DNA from: Tetrahymena thermophila SB210 | Lineage: Eukaryota > Ciliophora > Oligohymenophorea > Hymenostomatida > Tetrahymenidae | NCBI RefSeq assembly: GCF_000189635.1 | Contig: NW_002476153.1 | Span: forward strand, 62,001-126,000 | Length of the DNA: 64,000 nt | Direction: 5' to 3' | In this document: positions 24,313 through 39,980 of the stretch, in pieces | How the letters are laid out: each line of letters starts with the position of its first letter | Position numbering within the stretch: position 1 is the first letter of the stretch | Notes under the pieces: generated by a model | Databases searched by the model: none | What the model was told of the DNA's origin: nothing | The model's input: the letters and a program-made list of their open reading frames with translations, nothing else | Position numbers and translations under genes: made by a program

Positions 24313-25866
24313 ATGGAAATCAAAGAATCTATCCTCAGTTGGATCGTCAACTTAAACAAAGATTACAACTACATAAACAAACGTTTCTAAGACACTGTGA
24401 TGAACTATTTTTTAGAGGACTACATAGCTCCTCTTCTTATGTAAGACTACAATCTTTAAGTCTATCGTGAAATTCATGTTATATTGAAAAACAAGCTTAA
24501 ATTAGAAAAAGATCGTATCCTACCTAAGTATATGGGAATTTTGAACATATACACTAGTGAATTAAAGGAAAAGAATCGTTACAGTGAATACAAGCGTAAG
24601 CTCTGCTAAATTATTTAGGAAGATACAGCTCACTCCTCATCCAATTTTAACTCACAAATGTGGAAGAAGCTTGTTGCTTTCTTGCTTTTAGAACACTCAG
24701 TTAACAATAACATAAAGAACTTTAACGGAATGTGGTAGAGTGCTTTCCCTGAACGTCCCTTAAAGAAAATAAAATTACCCAAATACAGTAAAAACAATAC
24801 AAGTTATTACAAAAAACGTATGCTTGTCTTAAAATAAAAGGAGCTTGAATTCGATTATTAACAGAACTAAAAGAATAATTAAATTATCATTAACATGCTT
24901 GTTGGTAATAATTAGAATGCTTTAATTGAATCATCTCCAAACCAAACTATTGTTTGTGAAATCAGTGCTAAGCCTCAATTCTACAGCAATCCCTAAATGT
25001 AATAGCTCTCTAGCTAATCCAACTCTTTATCCACTTATCAATCCTCTTAAGGTTCTTATCCTCTCTTCCACTAATCTTCTCAAAGCAGCTTCAGTAATAG
25101 CAGCAATGCAAACTTAAATTGCTAGATTAAAGACAAGAGCATTAAGGAAAAAGTTGAAATAAAGGAAGAATACATGCAAGAAAACATATATGACTATCAA
25201 AGAATATCATCAGAAAAAGATGAAAACTCTGAAGAATAAGAGGACGATGAAGAATATGCTGAAGAAGGTTCTCAGCCATCAAGTGATATTGCTAAGATTG
25301 AAGACAACTAAGGATATTAAAATCCTGTTGAACAAGTTTAGTAGATTTAATCTTATCCTCAATAAGCTGCTTTCAATCCAGTAAAATAATAAAAATAACC
25401 AATTTAATAATAAAAATATGAACCAAACCCTAATTAATAATTCTAAAATTAAATGTTCTATTATGTTAACAATAACAATAATAACATGAATAGCAATATG
25501 AATAATGCCAACAACAGCATTAATAATAATTATAACAATAACAATTATTAAGGCTTAATTAATTAAAACAATAATGAAATATAATATAATAATTCCAATA
25601 TTAATTTCAATAATAATTATAATTATTATAATTGTTCAGAAAATATCAATCCTTACTTCTCAGAAGATGATTTATTTGATGAGTATGCTTAAGAACCCCA
25701 AGCCCTACTCAACAGCGACTTCAATGAATCATTAGAACATAGATAAGGAGAAGAGCCATACTTCTATGAAGATGACTACTCAAAGCCATACTAAGGCTAA
25801 TTCATGGGATTCTATGGAAAAAACTTCCCTTGCAATAATTTCGTTTTTAATAATGATTACAATTGA
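24313..25866 (+). CDS. Uncharacterised protein with acidic and N/Q-rich tail, paralogue of 15396 gene
   Basis: A single exon of 517 residues, ending in TGA at 25864. The N-terminal 165 residues align by eye with the gene at 15396: SILSWIVNLNKDYNYINKRF, then MNYFLEDY near residue 29-36, and MWKKLVAFLLLEHS near 117-130. The tail differs: S/Q-rich to about residue 285, an acidic block (DENSEEQEDDEEYAEE) around 300-315, a Q/P-rich stretch, an asparagine-rich segment around 385-445 and a final acidic/aromatic segment (EEPYFYEDDYSKPY). It is longer than its paralogue and shares no tail sequence. The shared domain is unknown to me. The two genes probably arose by duplication and then diverged, with rapid change in the low-complexity part. 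Confidence 0.82.
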
Positions 25867-28711
25867 GGAAATAATTGACAATCTATTTACCCATAAGCAA
25901 TCTAATCTAATCTATTTATAAATAAATAAAATTCAACTTATTATAATGAGTCACTTAAATAAAATTAATTAAAATAGTTGATGTAATTAATTAGCATTTT
26001 GAGATTGATAAAAATATTAAATCTTCTTGTCTGAGCATGAAGTAATATACTTATCAGCCTGCATATAAGCATGTGAGCAGACATAAACTCATATTTAACA
26101 AATTTTTAAAATGTATTCAGGAGTTCTCTACAACAAAGACCTCAAATATTATCTTCTCAAAGCTTCTTAAAATACATACGAATTAACAAAGATTTTGAAA
26201 AAAACTTATACAAGTCTCATAGGAAATAAAAATTTCTATTGTTTCAATATTTAAGCCTGAATAGACAATAATAAAATAAATTGCAGGACTTAATAAACAA
26301 AAAAAATAAATTTTCATAAGCAATAAAATCACTATATTAAATTTTACTTCTATTTAATTTATCATTAACTCTGTCCGTACTCTTACTTCTATATTATTTT
26401 GTGTATTTGAATATATATAAATTGTAACATTAATAATTATTATCACTGCCTTCTAAGGTAAAAATTCAATTCAAATCTCTTTCATTTTTTTATGCAACTG
26501 TTAAAAAACGATTTTAAAATGTATTATGAGCTTTTTTCCCTTGTATTTATTTTGGGTTTAACACCTTATTGATTTTTCCTCTCTTGTCTATTAGGAAAAA
26601 ATATTAACAAATAGATAGCTTGTTTGTTAGTTATATTCATCAATTCAAGCAAAATAATTATTAATCTAAAAATTCAATATGAAAAAAGTAAGAGTAGCTT
26701 TTTGAAGTTGATACTTAGGATAACATAACAAAATGAAAAATTCTAAGAAATTATATTGCTCATAGATTTTAAATCTATTTATGTATATAGGTTATAATTT
26801 TTTATCATAACTTAATTTATATTTTTCCCTTATAATCAACATAAATTGAAGAAGCTACTTTATACGTAATATCCAAATCAATTACTTATAATATCTGTAT
26901 ACGAAAATAAGTAATTTACCAATACAAAAATTAAATATAATTTGTTTTCTTCCTTCAAAGAGTATTTTATAATAATCATTTAATTTTATAGACATCGGAA
27001 GATGATGCATTTTTAGATTTAGTTATAAATCAATAGCATTCATTTATTTTCATTATCATATGATGTCATGTATTATTATTTCTTTACTTTTACGTTTAAC
27101 CTCAAACACAAAGAGCTGGCTCTTAAATTATATTTCAATCCTTCTTTAGTAAATTTGATAAAATTAAAATAAATTTTATTTGTCACCATTTATATATTAA
27201 TATTTCGTCTATTTCCTCTAACTACTAGTAACACATCATTATTTCAGAGTTAATATTATTGAATTTGCTATTATTTATATAGTCCGAATTGAAAATATTT
27301 TTTATGTTAATTTTCCTACATAGATTTTTATAAAATTTTAAAAATTTTGGCATTAAAAAAATATGGAATTCTCATTTTTTAATTAACTTCAGAAATTTAA
27401 TCTTTATCTAACTTAAAAGTCAGTTTTTTCATATAATCAAGATTCTTTTTATTTAATTACTTCAAAATTACAATATTAACTAGCTATGTATGCACGATAT
27501 TTTATTTACTGACCTTTAAATTTGCATCATTTAACTGATTAATATCTCGTTAGCTGGTTTATATTTCCTTCCATTCATTTGCAACCGCATATTTGACACA
27601 ATAAGAAATACAATAAAGAAATATTCTTCCACACTTTTAATGATTGATGTGTGCTAAAAGCATTCACAAATTACTTTTTTATTATGGAATTGGTCTTAGT
27701 AAATTAATAATAACTATATTTATAAATAAATTTGTTTATTTTAAAATATCAAATAAAAAATAATAAAAATTTTCCATAAAATGTAATAGTAGTATACTTT
27801 TTTTTCTTTTAAAAAAGCGATCCAATATTATTAATTTAACCATAAAACCAGCACAAATTTTTATTAAATTTAATGTTTATTATTTTTCTAAAAATTTATG
27901 TTAAACATATTTTTTTCAGAGATTTGAAAGCAAATAATTTTTTAAACGATGGATTTTATTAATACAAATAAATAACTACCTACAACAATATTATTCATTT
28001 TAATCATTTTAAAATTGAAATCTGTAAGAAGATTTTAAAATGTTGATAATTAATATAAAATAGATTATTTTTTAAAGTAATTAAAAGATATTTACATTTA
28101 AAAATAATAATATCAGATTTAAATCGCTATCTATTATTTGGTAATCATTAAAATATGTATAATTTATCTAACCATTAATTAATCCCAACATTAAAGACTC
28201 TAAATTATTATATAATTGTACTATCAGATAGAAATTATAATAAAATTAAAAATACTTCAAATTTATATCCTCTTACTTATTTCAATATAACTTTAATAGA
28301 AAAAAATTTTATTTTTAGTTATTGATTTAAACCAATGATATGTCTAATTACTTATTTGTTGATATGCATAATAATTTAATTATTAGATCATTGCTTTAAT
28401 TCATTTATTTTTATCCAATTTTAATAAGTAAATCGTATTTTTAAAAGTTTAAAAATGAATTTATATTATTCAATATTTAAGGTATTTCAAATACTTAGAA
28501 ATTTTTAAAAATCAAACTTAGATAAAAACATAAAATATGTCATATGAATTAGCTAGTTAATTATTTAAAATTAATTTAATGAAAACAAAAACAAATTTAT
28601 ATAAATTATTCACAAATTAAGAATTATAATGGTATTCGTTTAGTATATTTTTTATCTTTATATTTTAAAATTTATTTTATTTTTAATTAAAATTAGTATG
28701 TTTATTTATTA
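25867..28711. other. Intergenic region between convergent genes
   Basis: It separates the plus-strand 24313 gene from the minus-strand gene ending at 28712. It contains one short ATG-started frame (26111-26260, listed separately) and otherwise AT-rich sequence without a credible exon. Confidence 0.5.
26111..26260 (+). CDS. Possible short ORF, 49 residues
   Basis: ATG to TGA in 49 codons, beginning MYSGVLYNKDLKYYLL. It uses CTC and TAC codons uncommon in the surrounding noncoding DNA and has a single TAA/Gln in the first half. It lies about 245 nt past the stop of the 24313 gene. No family match; chance occurrence is quite possible. Confidence 0.2.
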
Positions 28712-29638
28712 TCAGAGATCATAAATACCACTTTGTTGTTTGGGTTTCTTTTCTTCATATTGAGGATATTTATAATTATTCTCAGAATTCTATCTTGAAT
28801 TTCTAGAAAAATTATCATTTTATCTTTATTCTTAGCTTTAGTTATTAAAATTAGAATTTGCTGCGAAAGGATCTACATTTTGGCCCATATTAGGAAATGG
28901 CATAAATAATGGCGATTAAAAGAATAAGCCAGGAACATTTATTTCTTTAAAAATGTCTTCAACACTGTTTTAGTTGAAATTTTACCTTTTAGGGACACGT
29001 TCTTCATTAACTTCAGTTGATTCTTATCCATCGATATTTTTTTTAGTTGTTGTAGTGCAAATTAAAAATTATTCATCTTCAGGATCCTATTTACAACTTC
29101 TAGAACTTGAACTTCTAGAAAAAGTTTGCTTAAACAATTGCTAAGGATTATTTTCCTGTTAATTATTGTTCGAATCTCTTTGTAAATTACTCTAAAAGGA
29201 TTTATAATAGTTTTATACGTCTTTTTAGAAAGTATCATCGTTAAAGAAAGATTTGATTCTACCAAAGAAACCATCATCTTTTTACTATTGCATATTATTT
29301 TCTAAACTTTCGAAATCATGCTTGATTGAATTGAAAGTGTTATTTAGTAAACTATCCATAATTCCAAAAAATGGACTTATACCCTAAAATGGATTTGACA
29401 TATTATTATAGAATTAATCAGCTGGAATTCTTTCTTCTTCGCTTTCTTTTGTTTCAAATTAGCCATCTTTATATTCTTAAGTAATATTTTTGCATATCAA
29501 AAACTTCTTATCATTAGGATCATTTTTGCATTGTCTAAATGTACTAAATTGGTTAGAAAAGAACTAACTATCCTATTAAAAGTTCTATCCTTAACTATTT
29601 TAGTTTTCTTATTTATCTTTATCAGTCCAAAATCCCAT
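28712..29638 (-). CDS. Uncharacterised protein with two copies of a CKxDPxDxxFLIC module
   Basis: A single exon of 308 residues read on the minus strand, ATG at 29638, TGA at 28712-28714. The protein contains an internal duplication: residues 37-72 start CKNDPNDKKFLIC and end EEERIP; residues 182-216 start CKQDPEDEQFLIC and end NEERVP, with T-rich, DGQ-containing sequence between in both. Each copy is followed by a Phe/Pro-rich hydrophobic patch (NPFQGISPFFGIM near 82-94; VPGLFFQSPLFMPFPNMG near 235-252). The first is followed by a segment rich in DGFFGRIKSFF. The tail is N/Q/R-rich. The layout (DG-containing T/E strand, Phe-rich patches) weakly recalls MLF/HAX1-type proteins, but I would not assign it. 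No signal peptide or clear membrane helix. Confidence 0.75.
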
Positions 29639-30833
29639 GTTTAATTATATTCTAATTGTTTTTATTAACTTAGTAACTTTTTGCTCAATTGCTTTTTATA
29701 TGCTAATATTTAGTTGTTTATTATTAATATAATAAAAATTTTCAATGCTATTTTTAAGAAAAATCTGTGTTCAATCTTTCTGATGATTAGAAAAAAAGAA
29801 TGGGATAAGTAAATTATTGATTATTTTGAATTAATTTCTAGAATATTTATTTTTTAGTTTTATAATTGTTTCATATCTTACTAATATGTCGAGTTAACTT
29901 GCAATATATTTTAATAAAAAATATATTTAATTTTGTTAAAATTTTATACTAGCATATTTAAAATTTCTTGAAATGCTTTAGATATTGTAAAATAAAATTT
30001 TTTCTAATTTAATTTTCTTCAATCAAATAGGGAAATTACATTTTTACTATATCTTTATGAATAATAGAAAATTTATAATCTTTGTTAAATTAATAATGAA
30101 TGATCTTTAAAAAATAATTTTAAAATATTTTGTGTTTGTGTCTAATTAATATTTTTTAATAAAAATGATGAAAGATAAATAAACTTTTATTGGAAATAAT
30201 TTAAAAAAAGAATAGAATGAATTTTTTATCAATAAAAAAAATGAATTGAAACTAGAAATGACTTTTATTAATCATTGATAGAATATTAATTTTAGATGCT
30301 TTAATGATATCAGATGCTCTCTATTGACATAAAAAATTTAAATAATAAACTTTACAGATTTTAATTAAATTTAGTGATTTCTTTTTCTTGAAAAATCTAT
30401 TTTACGTAATTTATTTAAATCTAATTGATTTTTTAGAATATTTTAAGAAGGATAAAAACTTTAGGATAATAATATTTTTGTTATAAAAGCAATTAAATTA
30501 ATATATTATAAGTTTAAACCTTTTGTAAATATTTTTTCATTTTAAAATTTAAGTAGGAATCTTTATGGGTTAGTAAAATAAGACTGAAAATATAGTACGT
30601 ATTTTGAAAATGATTTGCAAAATATTCTTTTTGAGTATGATAAACAAATAATAAACAAATAAATTGCTTTAATTATTCATTAATTTTTTTTACTTATATT
30701 TTAAACAAGATTCTTTGATTAATTATAAAAAAGAAAAAATTTAGGTAGAAGAATAACATATATAAAGAGAATTTAGATCTATAAGCTTCCAATAACAAAC
30801 ATTTAAATTAGAAAACAAGTTTCATTTTTTCCC
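29639..30833. other. Divergent promoter region
   Basis: About 1.2 kb between the divergently transcribed minus-strand gene (start 29638) and the Yme1-like gene (start 30834), so it must serve both promoters. No coding frame or specific motif was recognised in the AT-rich sequence. Confidence 0.5.
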
Positions 30834-33963
<3,130 letters not shown>

Positions 33964-34774
33964 GTTTATATAATGAAAAATTTTGGCTAAATGTAAAAGT
34001 TAATAATAAATTTTAATCTAAAAATAATTTATAAATATTTAAATATATTATTTAATTGGTCTAAATACCTATTCTCTTACTTGTTTGGTTTGTTAGTTAA
34101 TAAGTTAATTATTCTGTTTGTTGCTAGTTGTATTTTATAATAAAGTAATCTTTATAAAAATATTAATTTTATATAATTAAATAAATGCCTTTTACAATTA
34201 CTTTTTTTAATTTTAGTTTATTTTATTTTTGTTTTCGTCATACAACTTTAAAACACAGTTTTTTACTTTATCATTAAGTAATCTTATAAAAAATAAGGTT
34301 CTTATGCAACTAAATATAACTTTATTGAATTTCAGTTTAATATTAAGTAATCCTAAAAAAATTTTAAATCATTTTACTATCAAATAAATATCTTCTGCTA
34401 TAAATTTTTTGAATTTTATTTTTACTTTCAGCTTATTAAACTGCATCAATAGATGCTTTAAAATCTAATTTTTTTATTTTGCTATCAAGTTATTTTTTTT
34501 TAAATTATTATATTAATACAATTTAATAAGTATTTTTTACAATTAATAGTTTAAAGTTCAGTTTATTTTATTTTTACATCCACCCATCACTTGAATTGAT
34601 GAATATAAACTTCTTTTTTTTAAATAGTTTAAAAGAAATATTTCTAAAATATTATTTGAATGATAATCACTTTTAAATATTTAGAGGCAAAACATATTTA
34701 AATTAATATTTATTTTAGCATTTTATTGTGTTTCAATAGTTTTAAAAAAATGAATTATAATTAAAAAAAAAATC
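33964..34774. other. AT-rich spacer between the Yme1-like gene and the tRNA
   Basis: No coding frame. Poly-A at about 34762-34770 on the plus strand is the T-run terminator of the minus-strand tRNA gene. Confidence 0.6.
34762..34774 (-). terminator. Pol III T-run terminator of tRNA-Leu
   Basis: Immediately 3' of the tRNA on the minus strand there is a run of at least nine T (plus-strand A run), the usual RNA polymerase III stop. Confidence 0.85.
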
Positions 34775-34854
34775 TGATGAAGGCGAGATTCGAACTCGCG
34801 CCCTTTCGGAATAGAGCCTTAATCTACCGCCTTAGACCGCTCGGCCACTTCATC
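34775..34854 (-). tRNA. tRNA-Leu(AAG): tRNA-Leu (anticodon AAG)
   Basis: The reverse complement folds into a type II tRNA: acceptor GATGAAG/CTTCATC, D arm beginning GCCGAGCGGTCTAAGGC, anticodon stem GTAGA/TCTAT with loop TTAAGGC (anticodon AAG, plus-strand 34818-34820), a long variable arm typical of Leu/Ser tRNAs, and T arm GCGAG-TTCGAAT-CTCGC. The discriminator base is A, as in leucine tRNAs. No intron and no encoded CCA. It reads CTT (and CTC after A34 deamination). A and B box sequences are internal (TGGCCGAGCGG; GTTCGAATC). Confidence 0.96.
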
Positions 34855-35006
34855 TTAAGTAATATTTATATTTATAATTTTAAGCTATTTTGTTTGATTT
34901 TATTACTATACCACCTTGATTACATTTTTAATTTGTTTAATAACTTTCATTCTTAATTTTATGATAAAATTTAGAGGAGAATATAAAGTCATTGATAAAT
35001 TAAAAA

Positions 35007-36404
35007 ATGAACTTATAGGAATTAAAAAATTTTGAAACTAAAAATATTGAAATACCTACTAAATTTTAGATCTCAAGAAGCTACAGTCCTAAAAAGAATA
35101 GGAATCAAGTAAAGTTATCTCCACTGTTAATACCTAAAGGCTAAAATGATTAATTATCTAACTCCTATGTAATTTCTGATATTAATTTAATTTAAAGAAA
35201 TCAAGATGCTCTAAAACAGTATTGCAATAAAAGTAGAATAAATGCAATAGTATCTATGAAAAATAGTGAATAATGTTCACTGAGTAAAACTGAACTAAAT
35301 CAATCAGAAAATTTTTTGAAATTAAGCAACAAAGATTTTGATTCTCATACTTCTACTTCATACTCAAACCTGGGATAAATAAAAACTATAAACACAAAAT
35401 TATTTAAGAGAAATATAAAATATCTTAATTGCATAGAGCAAGAAAGCGATTAAACAAGAGAACAAAAAAGTAATCTAGTAGATGAATACTAAGACTAAAC
35501 ACAGATAAGTCTTGATATAAAAAAATTTGTTTCAATATATGAAGGCTAAAAAATTAAAAGCATAGAAAAAAGAGGTAGTGTTATAGAATTTGTAAAAAAC
35601 TTAATATAAATTCTTAATCTATTGATTTTGACAGACTCTTAAAGTATAAAAAATTAGTATGAAAGAGTAAAATAAGATATTTTTTAAGATTTAAAATCTT
35701 TAATATTTTGTAATGATAGCTCAATTAAATAAATGGTAAGTAGCATTCACTCAGACTCTAAATCACTATGCTATTAAGATATCTGTAATTTACTCACAAA
35801 AAAGATATAAAATATTGATAACAATAGTTCTTTTTATTCGTGTTAACAAAGTTAATTATTTTCTGAGGCACAATCAACATCATATCAAAATTTTGAAAAA
35901 TTTACAGTAAAAAGAGGTTCATATTAAGAAAACAAAGAAATTGCCAAGCTTAAATAAGAGATTTAAATTTATTAAAATTAAAAAAACTAATTCATGGTAG
36001 AATTGAATAGTTTATAAGAAAAATTTAAGTTATAATCTGACTAAATAAATATTTTGTAGCTACAAATGCATAAAAATAAAAAATAATCAGATGAGAAACA
36101 TTAGATAGAGAAAATATAATAAAATCAAACAATTTAAAAACTAGAAAATAAATTAAAAGAAAGTGAAGCATCAAACAATAATTTGAAGATCAAATAGTAG
36201 TAGCTATGTTCTTTTACAAATAACTTATTAATTGTTATTGATAATTTGAAATAAGCAATTGCAAGTTATGAAAAAGACTCTAAGCAATAGTAATCTGATA
36301 TATAAAATAGTAAACATGTAAATCATACAAGCTATTAGTCAATGCAATAAGCACTTAGTATTCCCATAGATATTTAAATATTGCTTGATTAATAAAAATA
36401 ATGA
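35007..36404 (+). CDS. Coiled-coil protein, function unknown
   Basis: A single exon of 465 residues ended by TGA. The first 200 residues are N/S/Q/K-rich and irregular. Residues 310-400 form a clear coiled coil (for example KEIAKLKQEIQIYQNQKNQF and LQEKFKLQSDQINILQLQ) rich in Gln from TAA/TAG/CAA. No catalytic motif, signal peptide or membrane segment. It starts about 150 nt downstream (plus direction) of the tRNA's 5' end and is transcribed away from it. Nothing identifies its role beyond a structural or scaffolding coiled coil. Confidence 0.72.
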
Positions 36405-37634
36405 ATTTTTATATTTTGTAAAGTCTTAAATTATTTATTGATATATTTAAGATATTATCAATTATTTAACTTTTTATGTTATAATTGAATTTATTTTATT
36501 ATGGATTTTAAATTATAATCAGACCTTAATTGATTTTAATGTTAAATAAAAATTGGTATATTTAATACTTTTGAATTAAAATTATTAAATAATTATAAAA
36601 TAATTATAAAATTTCAAATAGAGTTTCAAAATTGCATTTTAAAAATAAACATGTAACTTATATATCTACATTGACTTATCACTAAAATAAAATTAAATTA
36701 TTTAATTATAAACTTCATTTGAATTTTAATAAAAATAATTACTTAATTTTATATATTTTGAAGTAAAAAATATTTTTTTGAAAATATTTTATTTAATTAA
36801 TGAAATATAAACTTCAAAAACTAAGGATAAAGATTAAAAATTATATAAAGGAGGATCTACAGTATTTGTTATTAAATTTATATTTAGATTTTCAATTCCA
36901 AACAACTCAATTTCCATCAAAGATTTAAATATGGAATTATTTAAATTTTGAATAGTAGATTATTTTCAAGATGTAAGGGAATTTGATATTTGCCAAATAT
37001 TAATTAATTCGTTTTATAAATTTTAAAATCAGCTGTAAACAAAATTAAAAATTTCTCAAATATTTACTTATTATTTTTTGTGGAATTTACCTTAAAACAA
37101 GTGATTATTTTTAAAGTAATTTACAAATAAGTAAAAAAAAAGTTTGATAAGATGATGAAGATAATTAATTTAAGTGCTAAATTATTTTATTGACTTTAGC
37201 AAATCTAAAATTTTGCTATTTATAATATTAACAAAATGTATTTATGAGAAAATAAAAATATTTTTTTCTATTTATAGATATTTTGACATTATTATATTTA
37301 ATGGATGGCAATTTGAATTTCTAATACTTATTTATATGACTCAATATACGTACATTTGATCTAATTTATTACAAAAGATGAATGTTCATATAATCGAATA
37401 ATTCATTGCTAAATTATAAATTAATAAATGTAAGAATTTAAATATATTTGACGTCGATTATCTTTTATATAATATATATCTCTCCCAAGTAAAATTCAGA
37501 TATATTTTATCATTATTTTTAATTTACAGTAAAAAAAATATCAATTTGATCTTAATCAACAATTTAAAAGATTAATTATTTATTCTTATCAATCTATCAA
37601 GAGAAAATAAATAAAATAGGAAAAAATTAGCAAA
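36405..37634. other. AT-rich intergenic region
   Basis: 1.2 kb with no supported gene. An open frame around 37174-37359 translates to an I/F/Y-rich peptide typical of noncoding AT sequence. The last 100 bases are the leader of the PH-START gene. Confidence 0.55.
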
Positions 37635-39980
37635 ATGAGGTAAATGTCTGTGTAGGAACCTGAAATAGCTGGCTATTTGCAGATAAAGCGAAAGATGTTT
37701 TGGGTAATTCGTTATGCCGAGATAATTAATGGAAATTTTTACTATTACTACAACAAAGGAGACACAAAACCTAGAGGAGTGTTTGCATTATATGGTTCGA
37801 AATCGAATGAGATGTAAACCTCAGATAATGAAAACATAATTTAATTCGTTACCTCCAAGCAATAATAATCTCAAAGATTACTTATAAGGTGTGACAATAA
37901 TTAAGATCATCGTAATTGGTTAATCAAATTAAACTTTTATTCATAAAATCAAAGCTAAAATCCTTAAAATTTAATTATTAATGGAAGAAATAATGGAAAC
38001 GATATACTCTCTTCTATGCAGTTATAGCAAAATTAGCAAAATAGTTAAAATACTAATTTATATGAAAGATCTGATATAGACAGTGTCGTATCATCGTCTA
38101 CTAATCTAAAATTAAATAATGGCAATCAAAGGTAAAATGATAGAATCAGAGGCGATTAGTTAATTAATGATTCTTAAAATATCAAATTTGTTTATATACA
38201 AAATGACACTTGTAAGTCTAACCCTTATATTTTTGACAATGAATTTTTAACAAATAAGCAAGGAGGAAGTGGGTCAAATATTGCATTAGAAAAAAATTTA
38301 CAAACTGCCTTAGATAACTTCAAAGATTGTAAAATTCTTAGCGATATTGACAAGAACATAAGACTATATTGTAGCGAATCAGCAGTAAATTCTATTTGTA
38401 AACAGTAATATAGCAAAAATAATTCAAGCAGTTCTCCTAATGATTAGGAAAGGTTCTTCACTTAGTTAATGAATTAATACTTTGATTCACCTCAAATGAA
38501 GATGCTACTGACTTTTGTTACAGTTATTATTTCTCTGCTTGTTTACCAAAGCTTGCAGATTTTAGACACAAAGAACTTAATTATAACTATATTAGTTATG
38601 ATTAACTTTATTTTGGTTCCACTATTTGCAAGAAAGCTGAATGAAATGACTTATTAAAGCTAAAAAAAGAAGATGAAATAAATTAAACAGGGATGCATAG
38701 CAGAGTACTTTTTCCCTCACAATCCAAATGAAATACTCTTTGTTTTAACAAAAAACTTTGAGAAACGCAAAGAATGGCAAATGAATGTTCAAAAATGCGA
38801 ACTAAAACCTCTTTCAAACTCAAATGAATACATAACAACCTTTTACAGACGTGATCCAGAAGTATTCATTTAGAATGTAATAAGAGATAAGGATGTCGTT
38901 TACTTAACTGAAGAATCAACTACTCACAATTTCTTGCGCATATTCTAAATACCTTGCAATTCTTAAATAGAAGATGGCACAAATGTGAAGTATTATTTTT
39001 ATTCTCCTTATACAAAAATCTCTGATATGAATAATAATCCTAATTCTCCTCTTTTGCTTTATGGAATCAATTTTTATCTCAAGTAACTCAAGAGAAATCC
39101 CTTTAGTCCATTGTTTGCCTATTATAGCTAGAGTTTAGGGTTTGGAACTTAAAGAGATAACTCACAACAATAACCTGTAGAAATAGAATAGCCAAAAAGC
39201 AATACCTAAGAAAACAAAATTGTTTAGAATAAAAATGTAAACATTGCTAGTTAGAGTGGCTAAGAAAATAAAAAAGTTTAGAAAGAAGAATAATAAGATG
39301 AAGAGGAATCTAAAGTAGATGCTCCATAAAATTCTAATCAAGAACCTCAATTATTGGAAGGTGAAGCTGGATAAAAATATAACAAAAAGATTAAGGAACT
39401 TATAGATTTGATGAAAAATATAGCTCCTTTGGACCCAAAAAATAAATGGAAAGATAATGACATAAAGGCAGAATATTAAACTCATACCAAAATAGATGAA
39501 GAAACAGGCAATGTTATGTCAAGAGGAGAAGTTAAAATCATGAAATCAGCTTAAGAAATCGTTGATTTCATTTAAGATGCAAGTAAAAGAAAATCTTGGG
39601 ATGAAATGTTTAAAGAGGGTAAAGAAGTTTAAGCTTTAAGTGAAAATTGTCGTATTGAACACAATGTTTTTAAAGGCATTTTCCCAGTCTCTGATAGAGA
39701 CTTTTGTCTTCTTTAAATTAGTTTAAAAATAGGAGATATACACTATTTATTGGCTACTTCTGTAGATCATCCCTCTGTTCCCGAAGTTTCAAAACCTGTT
39801 CGTGCTACCTTAAAAATAGGTGGCTGGTTAGTAGAACCTATTTCACCTACTTAAAGCAAATGTATCTACATAACTTGTAGTAATTTAAATGGCAGTATAG
39901 CATAAAGCATAAAAGATATGGTTGCTAAAAAATAATCAATGAATTCAGTCAAGCTTAAAAAATCTATTGAAAAAAAATGA
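37635..39980 (+). CDS. PH-TM-START protein, probable membrane-contact lipid-binding protein
   Basis: A single exon of 781 residues. Residues 10-95 look like a PH domain: EIAGYLQIKRKMFWVIRYAEI, then YYYYNKGDTKPRGVFAL, then the C-terminal NWLIKLNF helix. A Q/N-rich linker follows. Two adjacent hydrophobic segments (MLLTFVTVIISLLVYQSLQ near 290 and NLIITILVMINFILVPLF near 315) make a hairpin membrane anchor. After a middle region I do not recognise (about 340-510) and a Q/E-rich linker, residues about 584-775 match a START domain: W, GNVMSRGEVKIMKSAQEIV, SWDEMF, then PVSDRDFCLL and the C-terminal helix IAQSIKDMVAKK. START domains bind lipids or sterols; combining PH, membrane anchor and START suggests lipid transfer or sensing at a membrane contact. 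Ligand not deducible. Confidence 0.8.

Noticed and set aside
29062..29277. 71-codon minus-strand ORF in a second frame
   Set aside because: It is a frame shadow inside the 308-residue minus-strand gene, which contains a clear internal repeat.
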